Positions 1-9,001 of a stretch of 64,000 nt of DNA are shown piece by piece. The stretch is from JANOZM01 sp031429355 (GTDB lineage Bacteria > Pseudomonadota > Gammaproteobacteria > Burkholderiales > Burkholderiaceae_E). Within the stretch, counting starts at the first letter, position 1; the number at the start of each line of letters is the position of its first letter. A program made the position numbers and the translations under genes. Location: NCBI GenBank assembly GCA_031429355.1, contig JANOZM010000016.1:124001-188000 (forward strand), read 5' to 3'. A model generated the notes under the pieces. That model saw only the letters and a program-made list of their open reading frames with translations. It had not been told where the DNA came from and did no database searches.

Positions 1-2
1 TA

Positions 3-3000
3 TTTGGAATGCAGCGTTTTGCCGAGCATGGGCGTAGCCTCGCGCTGACTCACCAAGCTGCAATTCCCAAGTTTTCTACAATGCGGTTTTTCCCAAGGCT
101 TGAAAGCAATGTCGAGGTACTGCGAGAATCGTACGATTACATCGGCGTTCAGGCGCGGTCAGGCTATGACATTAGTCCTGCAGCCGAATGGCTGTTAGAT
201 AACTTCCATTTAATCGAGCGCCAGTTAAAAGAAATTCACGAAGGGTTGCCGCGACGTTACTTTCGTTCCCTACCTGTTCTGCAGCAAGAGCCCCTACAGG
301 GATTACCGCGAATTTATGGGGTTGCATGGGCCTTCGTTGCCCATACCGACGGTGATTTTGATGAAGATTTGCTCGGGCAATTTCTTCTAGCGTATCAAAC
401 CAATCGCGAATTAAATTTAAGCGAAATGTGGGCGTTGCCGACAACCTTGCGCGTTGTATTGATAGAAAATTTAAGGCGTTTGGCCGAACGCGTTGCGTCT
501 AATAAGGCTGCCCGCGAGGTAGCTAATTTGTGCTGTGATCGGCTCGATCAGTTCACAACAGAAACATTGGAAGATATTCGTACGTCACTGGAAGAACGCG
601 GTGTGGCAACGGTTTTCTTAGGGCAGTTAGCGCAACGCATGCAAGACCAGCCTAATCGGTTTGCAGATCACTATCATCAGTGGATTAAAGTTGCTTTACC
701 AGATCTTGCGGGCTTAAAAATGCGCGAGGTTGCTGATCAGGCGGCCGACAATTTAAGCGTCAGAAATTCCATTTCTTCGCTCCGAGCAATTAGTGACGCC
801 GACTGGCCCGATATTGTTGCTAAAAATAGCGCTTTGATGTTGCTAATGTTGTCTTGTCCGGTTTTTGAGTCCGAGCATTTGACCACGCGAGATCAATCCC
901 TGCATGACATTGAAAAATTGGCCGTAAAAGCGGGGAAAAGCGAATTAGAAATTGCCGACATTTTGCTTGAACTGACAAAAGCCAATGCCGATGGTCAATC
1001 GAATTCGTTGCCAGTTACGTCAGTGCCTGCCTATTGGCTGCGGGGTGATGGCAGAGCATTACTAAACAGGAGGCTTTCTTTGGGGTGGCAGGTTAGCTGG
1101 GCACGGCATGCAATTTTGCCAAGCTATTTGTTGCTGTTGTGTTTAGGAACCTTAGGGCTGGTGGCTTGGCTACTCCATAAGCACGCAAGCCTCACGTTTA
1201 ATCCCGTAATACTCGCCACCGCCTTTCTAATGTTGTTTCCCGTTTCAGAGGCGATTTTGGCTGTCATGAATCGACTGATAAGCGAATCGGTCAAACCACA
1301 TCACTTGCCGCGCCTATCGCTGATCAATGGTATTCCGATCGATCATAAAGTACTGGTTGTAATTCCAAGTATGCTGACCGGCGAAACCTCTGCCAACGAA
1401 TTAACCCATCGTCTATTGCTTCATTACCTAGCAAATCCAGAGCGCCACGCACAGTTTGCGTTGTTAACAGACTGGCCCGATTCGGTTAATGCAACAGCGC
1501 CAGCAGACGCGGCGGCGCTTGCGTTCGCACAATCGGCAATCGCCAGTCTTAATCGCCAGTTTCCTGAGCCGGTTGGTTCAGGGTCGCGGTTTGTATTGCT
1601 ACATCGTAATCGCATCTTTAGTCAGTCAGAACAACGCTGGATTGGTTGGGAGAGAAAGCGCGGAAAGCTGGAACAATTAATTGCTAAGCTTGCTTGTCCA
1701 GAAGATCCAAATCCATTTATTGATCTTGGTGCCGAATCAAAACTAACCGACAATATTAAATACGTACTCACGCTAGATAGTGATACGCAGCTACCTCCCG
1801 AGCGCCTGCGTGACCTCGTAGGTATTGCAGCCCACCCAAGTAATCAGCCACAAATTGACGAAAAAAATCGTCGCATTTTAAATGGGTACGGCATTTTGCA
1901 ACCGCGAATTGTGACGCCGTTGCCTTCACCCAGCGAAGTCACTTTGTTTCATTGGCTTTTTTCTGGGCAATGTGGCATTGATCCGTATAGCGCAGCCACT
2001 TCCGAGGTGTATCAAGACGTTTTTGACGAAGGAACATTTACTGGCAAAGGACTTTTAAACGTCCGGGCAATGCATGCTGTGCTGACTAATCGTTTGCCGT
2101 CCGATCAAATTCTAAGCCACGATCTTTTAGAAGGCTCCATTGCAAAATGTGCTGTAGTTACGGACGTTACACTTGTGGAAGAAGCCCCTTTTCATTCCGA
2201 CGTTGCGGCCGCACGTGTGCATCGTTGGACGCGCGGCGATTGGCAATTGTTGCCGTTTATTTTTGGCAACAAACTCTCTGGCCTGGCTGCAATCAATCGT
2301 TGGAAGATGATCGATAATCTTAGGCGCTCATTGGTATCGCCAATGTCACTGGCTTTAGTCATCGCAGCGGTTTTTGGTGCTGCAATATCGCTATTTACAG
2401 CCGTATTGCTTATATTTGCTGCGTTTTGTGCTGGCCCATTTATGGGCGCACTGGCGGGCTTGCTATCGTTTAAGGAAAACTTAGCAAAGGGACATTTTTA
2501 CTATCACGCTTTCAAAGAACTATATCGATCGGTTTTAGGCGGGCTGTGGCACGTAGCGCAGCTGCTACAACAATCAATCAATTCATTCGATGCAATTGTG
2601 AGGGCCTGTTATCGAATGCTTTTCAGTCGGCGTAATTTATTGCAGTGGACTACGGCTGCAGCGGTCCAAGCATCTGCTAAAACCGAATTTCGGACACTGC
2701 TTCGCGCCCATTGGATGGAGCCTGCGCTTGCCACGGTAATCCTGCTTGCGTTTTGGTGGTACTCGCTATTTACACCCCTCGCTGTGTTTTTGGTTCTGTT
2801 ATGGTTCGCTTCGCCGGTTTGGACTTGGTGGGTATGTCGTGGCAGCTCATTGCATAAGTTTGCTTCACCCGAGTCCCAACTGACCCCTCAAGACCATGTT
2901 TACTTAGAAGGTGTTGCACGGTCAGCTTGGCTTTTGTTTGAACGTTGTGTCGTGGCCGAAGAAAATCATTTGCCGCCCGACAATTTGCAGACCTCGCCAT

Positions 3001-6000
3001 TTGAAATGGTCGCTCATCGAACCTCACCAACCAACATCGGGTTGTATATTCTTAGCACCGTTTGTGCAAGAAAGTTTGGTTGGATAGAATTGTCAGAACT
3101 GTTATCTCGATTGCAAGCCACGGCGCAAACTTTAAACCGGCTTGATCGATATCACGGTCATTTCTTTAATTGGTACGACACCCAAACTTGTGCGCCGCTT
3201 TTGCCAATGTACGTATCAACCGTAGATAGCGGAAATCTTAGCGGCCATTTATTGGCCGCCGCGCAAGGATGTAAAGAGTTTGCAAAAACAGCGGGCGTCG
3301 ATGTCGATCAAGCACGGGCATTGCAAGCATTGGCAGATAAATTTGAAGCAATCGCTTGGGCCGCTGACTACCGATTTTTGTATCATAAAAAACGCCATCT
3401 TTTTCACATTGGGTTTCGCGTCTCCGAGCAACAGCTCGACCCAAGTTTTTATGATCTCCTCGCCTCAGAGTCGCGGTTAACTAGTGTGTTGGCGATTGCA
3501 AAGGGCGATGTTCCAGTTCGCCATTGGGCCAGTCTAGGTCGACCTTTTTATGCAGTCGGAAAAAACGCGGCTTTGCGCTCTTGGTCGGGTTCGATGTTTG
3601 AGTATCTTATGCCTACCTTACTATTGGATGAGCCCATAGGCAGCGTCCTGCAAGAGGCTTGCTTAGCCGCAGTGATCGAGCAAATTGCATTTGGCGTACA
3701 GCAGAATGTCCCTTGGGGTATTTCTGAGTCCGCGTATGCGGCAAGCGATCATAGTTTAGCGTACCAATATGCGCCGCAAGGTGTTCCAAGACTTGCGCTG
3801 CGCCGTACACCTTTAGACGAATTGGTTATTGCACCCTATGCAACAGCGCTGGCTGTTCAGATCATTCCTAAAATGGCAATAATAAACTTTAAGCGCCTTG
3901 AGAGCTTATCTTCGACGGTGCGAGTCAATTATGGATTTATTGAGTCACTTGATTTCACGGTATCCCGACAATCATCCGAAAAAGCATTCGTAGAAGTAGA
4001 CACCTTCATGGCCCATCACCAAGGGATGAGCATCGTCGCTATTGCGAATTTGCTGTTGCAATCCGCGCCCCGGCGTTGGGCAATGAGCAACCCATCCATT
4101 GAAGCCGTTAGTTCTTTGTTACATGAACGTGCTCCAAGAGAAGTGTCTTTGCCAACGATCCCTCCTTTGAATGCGATACCCCAAGCTTTAAAAAAACGTG
4201 CCCCCGGGCTACTGCGGTATTTGCAGCCCGGTGCCGAGGCTGTAGAGCCAACTCATGTGCTGTCTAACGGTCAATATAGTGTAACGCTACGCCCCAATGG
4301 GGCTGGCTGGAGCCGTAGGGGCGATGTTGGGTTGTCACGATGGAAAGACGATGCATTGCGCGACGCCTACGGTTGTTTTTTCTATGTGCGTTGGGATGAA
4401 CATCCAACGCCAACTTCGATTACTCAACATCCTGCGCCCGATCCGGCCGCGCAATACGAAAGTACTTTTCACGCGGATCGGGTTTGCTTCGATGCGTTTT
4501 GGTCTGAAGTTCGAGCAACTACAACCGTGTGGGTCAGTCCGGAAGATGATATTGAATTTAGACGTGTGGAGTTACATAATCTTGGCGACGAAACCCTTAG
4601 CATCGAGCTTATGTCGGCATTTGAAGTAACGCTGTCATCGCAAGCGGCCGACGAAGCGCACCCGGCATTTTCTAACCTTTTCGTACGTGCAAGTTGGGAA
4701 CCAGAACAGCAAGCATTGATGTTCGAGCGTAAACCAAGGTTAGTCACCGAACAAAGTGGTGGCCCTGACGGTGGCCAATATTTAGCCCAGTTTTTAGCAA
4801 ACTCCGATCCGCAAGCGTCGGAGCTGAGCATTCAAACCAATCGCGAGCATTGGCAGGGCCGCAATACCACCTATAGTCAACCCCTAGCCAAGTTTGATCC
4901 CGCACCCGCGCTAACGAGTTCACTCGTAACGGGGCTCGATCCGGTTTGCGCAATGTCACTAAAATTTGTGTTATTGCCCGGATCAAAATCCAGTGTAACG
5001 TTTGGTATTGCTGCCGCCGATAAAAAAGACGTACTGCACGCGGTGATTGATAAATATCGGCAACCTAGCCATGTTCAACGCGCTTCACTGATGTCGGCAA
5101 CGCTGATGGGCATTCGGCTACGCTCTATTCGTATCACGCCTGAAGTGTTTTCCGCAGTTTCCGCACTGACGACCGCACTAGTTCTAAATGTGAGTCGCCC
5201 CTTAGTGCCTGCCGACTCGGCTGCACTGCCTGTCTGTGACCAACGACTGCTTTGGCGGTTTGGTCTTTCCGGTGATAGGCCAATCATTTTGTTGTTTATT
5301 GGCGTTACTCAAGGGATCGGATTACTGCGCTCGTTAAGCCAAGCGCTGCGTATTTGGTTCTGGGGGCGCATTAGTTGCGATCTGGTAGTCATCAATTCCG
5401 AGCCGCCTTCTTACTTAATGGAAGTTAGTCGTGAAATTAATATTGTGCGAGAGCAATATTTGTCGGAAATTGGCGCTAATGACAAACCCCATGCAGGGCA
5501 CACCGGTTTTCATATTTTGCGCGCGGCAGAAATTTCGGCTAATGAGCTTAGTACGCTGCGCAGTTTGGCCAAAGTGCAAATGAATGGTGACGGCAGGCCT
5601 TTGTCCTATCACGTGCAACAATGGATTGAGGAGCATGATTTCGCTTTTGAAGAGCGCAATATGGTTTCCACAGCACCTGTTGGACTAAGGTCTAACGCGC
5701 AAAAAAATAAACGAGAATTATTCGGGCAAGATGCAATGAGCCAGAAGCCAAGTAAGGGCGTTTTTAATACAGAGTCGGGCGATTTTAGTTTCGATGTCAG
5801 CACCAACACAAGACCGCTTCGCCCTTGGGTCAATGTGTTAGCGAACCCTGTCTTTGGCACGATTATTTCGGAAGCCGGCGGGGGCTATAGTTGGGCAAAC
5901 AACAGTCGCCTAAACCAGCTAACCGCGTGGTCAAATGATTCACTAAGTGATCCGCCAGCTGAATGGTTTTTGGTGCAAGACTTAAAGACGATGCGTTGTT

Positions 6001-8135
6001 GGAGCGTCAGCCCTAGTGCATGGGGTGCCATTGGCGTAAATTATCAAGTAGTTCATAGCCAAGGCAGCACCACAATAACCCACCAACTTAATGGCTTAAC
6101 GATTTCAGCGACTTGGTGCGTCGATCCTAAGCGTGCGGTAAAACAAATTCGGCTGCAATTGACTAACACATCGCAACGCAATATGCGGCTACGGGTCAGT
6201 GCAATTGTCGAGTGGATTATGGGCGCGAACCGCTCCGCTAGATCGACAGTTACAACTTCGCGTTTTGATCGAGCATTGTTTTGTACCCAACGCGAGTTAG
6301 CACATGGTTTTGGCGGGGGAACCGCGTTTATTGCATTACAAAACCCTTTAGATGCCGATGATTGGACTTGTGATCGAAGAGAGTTTTTTGATTCACGGGG
6401 GCATTTTATTTTGCCGGATCATTTGGGAAGAAAATGCGGTGTAGGCGCAGATCCATGTGCAGCAATGTCCACGCGTTTTGATCTAGACGCATCAGAAAGT
6501 ATCGAGCATGTTTTTTTTCTCGGTTTTGCTGATGATGTCGATAAAGCCAAACTATTGTTTCAAAGCATCCGCGTAAAACCGGCACCGTTGCTAATCAGCG
6601 AGGTGCGTAAACACTGGGATCAAGTATTAACTGCAACAACCGTAAAAACACCCGATCCTTTGTTTGATGTAATGGTCAATCGTTGGTTCCTTTACCAAAC
6701 ATTGGCTTGTCGAATTTTAGGCAAGGCTGGCTTCTACCAAGCCGGCGGTGCATTTGGCTATCGTGATCAATTGCAAGATGCCATGGCCTTTACTTGGGCT
6801 GCGCCGCATTTGTTACGTGATCAAATCATTTTGTGCGCCTCGCGGCAATTTATTGAAGGCGATGTCCAACACTGGTGGCATCCACCTTTAGGAGCTGGCG
6901 TCAGAACTCACTTTTCAGACGATTTGCTTTGGTTGCCCTATGCCTGTCTGCATTATTTAGAAACGACCGGCGATGCTTCAATTTTGCGGGTAGAAGTTCC
7001 GTTCTTAGAAGGGGCTCCAATACCCGATGGGGCTGAGGACGCCTACTTTCTCCCAGGTGCAAGTGTATTAGCCGCAAATGTGTATGAACACGGCGCTCGT
7101 GCAATTGATCGTAGTTTAGCTGTCGGCGTTCATGGACTGCCGTTAATAGGCAGTGGCGATTGGAACGATGGAATGAATAGAATAGGGCAACAAGGTAAAG
7201 GTGAGTCGGTTTGGTTGGCGTGGTTGTTATGCATTATTGTCCGGGGCTACGGGCCACTCGCTAAAGCGCGTGGCGAGCATGAACGGGCACAGCGCTGGGC
7301 CGCTGCTGCATTGGGTTGGGAGAAAGCCTTAAAGACCGATTCGTGGGACGGGCGTTGGTTTAAGCGCGCATTTTTTGATAATGGCCAGCCCTTGGGTTCG
7401 GCAGTTAATGCAGAAGCCAAAATTGATTTGATTGCGCAAGCGTGGTCGGTTCTTTCCTCGGTTGCACCGATCCATATGCAAGATTTAGCACTGGCTTCTA
7501 TGGACGAGTTACTAGTTGATACTAAACACGGGTTAATAAAACTAATTGACCCGCCCTTGGTAAATGCCGAGCCAAGTGCCGGTTATATTCAAGCCTATCC
7601 ACCGGGCATCCGAGAAAACGGCGGGCAATATTCTCACGGCGCAGTTTGGGCATTAATGGCCCAAGCGAAACGCGGTAATGCTGATGCTGCCTATCGCTAC
7701 TTCACTTACCTAAGTCCTGCCCATAGGGCCGCTAATCAAGACTATGGCAAGGCTTATGCTATTGAGCCCTATGTTATGGCCGGTGATGTCTATAGCCAGC
7801 CGCCCTATGAGGCGCGTGGTGGTTGGAGTTGGTACACGGGTTCTGCTGCGTGGATGCATAGAGCCGCGGTAGAGTGCATGTTTGGTTTGCAATTGCGCGG
7901 TAGTAGTTTAAGTTTTAAGCCGTGTTTACCCAGCACTTGGCTACGAAGTGAATTGACGTTACGCCGTGACGAGCACATCTTAAGATTTATCTTTATTCTG
8001 GGAACATCCGAGGAAGCGTTGGGTCTGACAGCTGCAGAAGGCGCGTTGTTGCTGTTGCCCGGTCAATCGTTACTACTAAACTCTGATGTTAAGACTAAAT
8101 GTTATGTTCTACCTTGGGTACCGATTGCGCAGTAG
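3..8135 (+). CDS. ndvB: Cyclic beta-1,2-glucan synthase (NdvB/ChvB-like), 5' truncated by window edge
   Basis: Inner-membrane enzyme that polymerises UDP-glucose into beta-1,2-glucan and cyclises it, giving a periplasmic osmoregulated glucan. The reading frame is open to the left edge, so the true start is probably upstream; about 2,708 codons follow the first visible ATG at 9. Seen in order: membrane segments near residues 365-430; a GT84-type glycosyltransferase with LDSDTQ near 590, FDEGTFTGKG near 672 and a RWTRGDW motif near 737; further membrane segments at about 775-840 and 920-950; a glucoamylase-like domain with HHQGMS near 1335; and a C-terminal GH94 phosphorylase-like domain with GYRDQLQD near 2250 and GDWNDGMN near 2384 (catalytic Asp of the family). 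Length and domain order match NdvB. It stands alone, with about 250 bases before the next operon. The family assignment is firm; ring formation is inferred from the family. Confidence 0.93.
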   Translation, partial: FGMQRFAEHGRSLALTHQAAIPKFSTMRFFPRLESNVEVLRESYDYIGVQARSGYDISPAAEWLLDNFHLIERQLKEIHEGLPRRYFRSLPVLQQEPLQGLPRIYGVAWAFVAHTDGDFDEDLLGQFLLAYQTNRELNLSEMWALPTTLRVVLIENLRRLAERVASNKAAREVANLCCDRLDQFTTETLEDIRTSLEERGVATVFLGQLAQRMQDQPNRFADHYHQWIKVALPDLAGLKMREVADQAADNLSVRNSISSLRAISDADWPDIVAKNSALMLLMLSCPVFESEHLTTRDQSLHDIEKLAVKAGKSELEIADILLELTKANADGQSNSLPVTSVPAYWLRGDGRALLNRRLSLGWQVSWARHAILPSYLLLLCLGTLGLVAWLLHKHASLTFNPVILATAFLMLFPVSEAILAVMNRLISESVKPHHLPRLSLINGIPIDHKVLVVIPSMLTGETSANELTHRLLLHYLANPERHAQFALLTDWPDSVNATAPADAAALAFAQSAIASLNRQFPEPVGSGSRFVLLHRNRIFSQSEQRWIGWERKRGKLEQLIAKLACPEDPNPFIDLGAESKLTDNIKYVLTLDSDTQLPPERLRDLVGIAAHPSNQPQIDEKNRRILNGYGILQPRIVTPLPSPSEVTLFHWLFSGQCGIDPYSAATSEVYQDVFDEGTFTGKGLLNVRAMHAVLTNRLPSDQILSHDLLEGSIAKCAVVTDVTLVEEAPFHSDVAAARVHRWTRGDWQLLPFIFGNKLSGLAAINRWKMIDNLRRSLVSPMSLALVIAAVFGAAISLFTAVLLIFAAFCAGPFMGALAGLLSFKENLAKGHFYYHAFKELYRSVLGGLWHVAQLLQQSINSFDAIVRACYRMLFSRRNLLQWTTAAAVQASAKTEFRTLLRAHWMEPALATVILLAFWWYSLFTPLAVFLVLLWFASPVWTWWVCRGSSLHKFASPESQLTPQDHVYLEGVARSAWLLFERCVVAEENHLPPDNLQTSPFEMVAHRTSPTNIGLYILSTVCARKFGWIELSELLSRLQATAQTLNRLDRYHGHFFNWYDTQTCAPLLPMYVSTVDSGNLSGHLLAAAQGCKEFAKTAGVDVDQARALQALADKFEAIAWAADYRFLYHKKRHLFHIGFRVSEQQLDPSFYDLLASESRLTSVLAIAKGDVPVRHWASLGRPFYAVGKNAALRSWSGSMFEYLMPTLLLDEPIGSVLQEACLAAVIEQIAFGVQQNVPWGISESAYAASDHSLAYQYAPQGVPRLALRRTPLDELVIAPYATALAVQIIPKMAIINFKRLESLSSTVRVNYGFIESLDFTVSRQSSEKAFVEVDTFMAHHQGMSIVAIANLLLQSAPRRWAMSNPSIEAVSSLLHERAPREVSLPTIPPLNAIPQALKKRAPGLLRYLQPGAEAVEPTHVLSNGQYSVTLRPNGAGWSRRGDVGLSRWKDDALRDAYGCFFYVRWDEHPTPTSITQHPAPDPAAQYESTFHADRVCFDAFWSEVRATTTVWVSPEDDIEFRRVELHNLGDETLSIELMSAFEVTLSSQAADEAHPAFSNLFVRASWEPEQQALMFERKPRLVTEQSGGPDGGQYLAQFLANSDPQASELSIQTNREHWQGRNTTYSQPLAKFDPAPALTSSLVTGLDPVCAMSLKFVLLPGSKSSVTFGIAAADKKDVLHAVIDKYRQPSHVQRASLMSATLMGIRLRSIRITPEVFSAVSALTTALVLNVSRPLVPADSAALPVCDQRLLWRFGLSGDRPIILLFIGVTQGIGLLRSLSQALRIWFWGRISCDLVVINSEPPSYLMEVSREINIVREQYLSEIGANDKPHAGHTGFHILRAAEISANELSTLRSLAKVQMNGDGRPLSYHVQQWIEEHDFAFEERNMVSTAPVGLRSNAQKNKRELFGQDAMSQKPSKGVFNTESGDFSFDVSTNTRPLRPWVNVLANPVFGTIISEAGGGYSWANNSRLNQLTAWSNDSLSDPPAEWFLVQDLKTMRCWSVSPSAWGAIGVNYQVVHSQGSTTITHQLNGLTISATWCVDPKRAVKQIRLQLTNTSQRNMRLRVSAIVEWIMGANRSARSTVTTSRFDRALFCTQRELAHGFGGGTAFIALQNPLDADDWTCDRREFFDSRGHFILPDHLGRKCGVGADPCAAMSTRFDLDASESIEHVFFLGFADDVDKAKLLFQSIRVKPAPLLISEVRKHWDQVLTATTVKTPDPLFDVMVNRWFLYQTLACRILGKAGFYQAGGAFGYRDQLQDAMAFTWAAPHLLRDQIILCASRQFIEGDVQHWWHPPLGAGVRTHFSDDLLWLPYACLHYLETTGDASILRVEVPFLEGAPIPDGAEDAYFLPGASVLAANVYEHGARAIDRSLAVGVHGLPLIGSGDWNDGMNRIGQQGKGESVWLAWLLCIIVRGYGPLAKARGEHERAQRWAAAALGWEKALKTDSWDGRWFKRAFFDNGQPLGSAVNAEAKIDLIAQAWSVLSSVAPIHMQDLALASMDELLVDTKHGLIKLIDPPLVNAEPSAGYIQAYPPGIRENGGQYSHGAVWALMAQAKRGNADAAYRYFTYLSPAHRAANQDYGKAYAIEPYVMAGDVYSQPPYEARGGWSWYTGSAAWMHRAAVECMFGLQLRGSSLSFKPCLPSTWLRSELTLRRDEHILRFIFILGTSEEALGLTAAEGALLLLPGQSLLLNSDVKTKCYVLPWVPIAQ

Positions 8136-8242
8136 TTTGAACGATGTCAATGTAATGAACCCAATCAAGTGCGATGGCGATTTGACGGGCCAATGTTGCG
8201 GTTAAAGCCGAAGGTCCACGACCGAGTTGCCTCTAGGAAAAA

Positions 8243-8293
8243 GTAGGATTGGGAGTAGGAGATTTCCTACAAGAAACAGGGGAATTTTCCTAC
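8243..8293. promoter_or_regulatory. Clustered GTAGGA/TCCTAC boxes before the phytochrome operon
   Basis: GTAGGA occurs at 8243-8248 and 8255-8260 and its complement TCCTAC at 8265-8270 and 8288-8293. The middle pair forms a 16-base palindrome, GTAGGA-GATT-TCCTAC (8255-8270). It lies about 115 bases before the heme oxygenase start and is the most structured part of the 248-base gap. It may be an operator; the binding protein is unknown. Confidence 0.4.
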
Positions 8294-8383
8294 CCAACTA
8301 TGTGCTATTTTCGGTGCTTTAGCTGCCCTTAAAATCGACAAAACTAAAAAGTACCAAGCTCTGCATCTCAATGCACATACCTT

Positions 8384-9001
8384 ATGATTAAAGCCAGCAG
8401 CATTACTAACTTTTCGCCAACGATCTTAGCCCGCTTAAAAGCAGAAACAAGAGCCGAGCATGTGGCGCTTGAACAAGATCTTGACCTCATGAATCATGCA
8501 TTAACGATCGATGCGTACTGCCATCGTCTTCGCATGTTTTACGGATTTTATGCGCCGTTGGAGTCCGGTTTGGCATCTAATGGTGATAGCTCTGCATTGC
8601 ACGGCCGATTAAATAAGGCCGAGCTTCTAAAGAACGATCTGCTGTTTCTTGATCGAACCCAGACTGACTTTGCCATTTGCCGTTTTCTTCCACCTCTAAA
8701 AACCCAAGCCGATGTTTTGGGCTGTCTATATGTAATTGAGGGTGCCACATTGGGCGGTCGTTTAATTACCAAGCACGCGCAAAATACGCTCGATATTTAT
8801 CCAACAACAGGCGGTAGCTTTTTTTATGGTTATGGCGAAAACAGCGCAATGATGTGGCACGGAATGCGGCAACTTTTAGTTTCTGCTGCGTTCGATTTAA
8901 AAACCGAGGACGCAATTGTTTCCAACGCAATTGCAACCTTTAGCAGCCTACGCTCGTGGTACCAGTCGGGTGAACCAGAAAAGACAAGCTTAACTTTATG
9001 A
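8384..9001 (+). CDS. bphO: Heme oxygenase BphO (biliverdin supply for phytochrome)
   Basis: Opens heme to biliverdin IXalpha, iron and CO; in phytochrome operons the biliverdin is the chromophore. The 205-residue protein has the family's N-terminal proximal histidine in an AEHVALEQ context (His26) and the distal-helix region GCLYVIEGATLGGRLI around residues 110-125. Its stop overlaps the phytochrome start by four bases (ATGA at 8998-9001), so the two are translationally coupled, which strongly supports the role. The length is normal for bacterial BphO. It is the first gene of a five-gene operon. Confidence 0.9.
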   Translation: MIKASSITNFSPTILARLKAETRAEHVALEQDLDLMNHALTIDAYCHRLRMFYGFYAPLESGLASNGDSSALHGRLNKAELLKNDLLFLDRTQTDFAICRFLPPLKTQADVLGCLYVIEGATLGGRLITKHAQNTLDIYPTTGGSFFYGYGENSAMMWHGMRQLLVSAAFDLKTEDAIVSNAIATFSSLRSWYQSGEPEKTSLTL

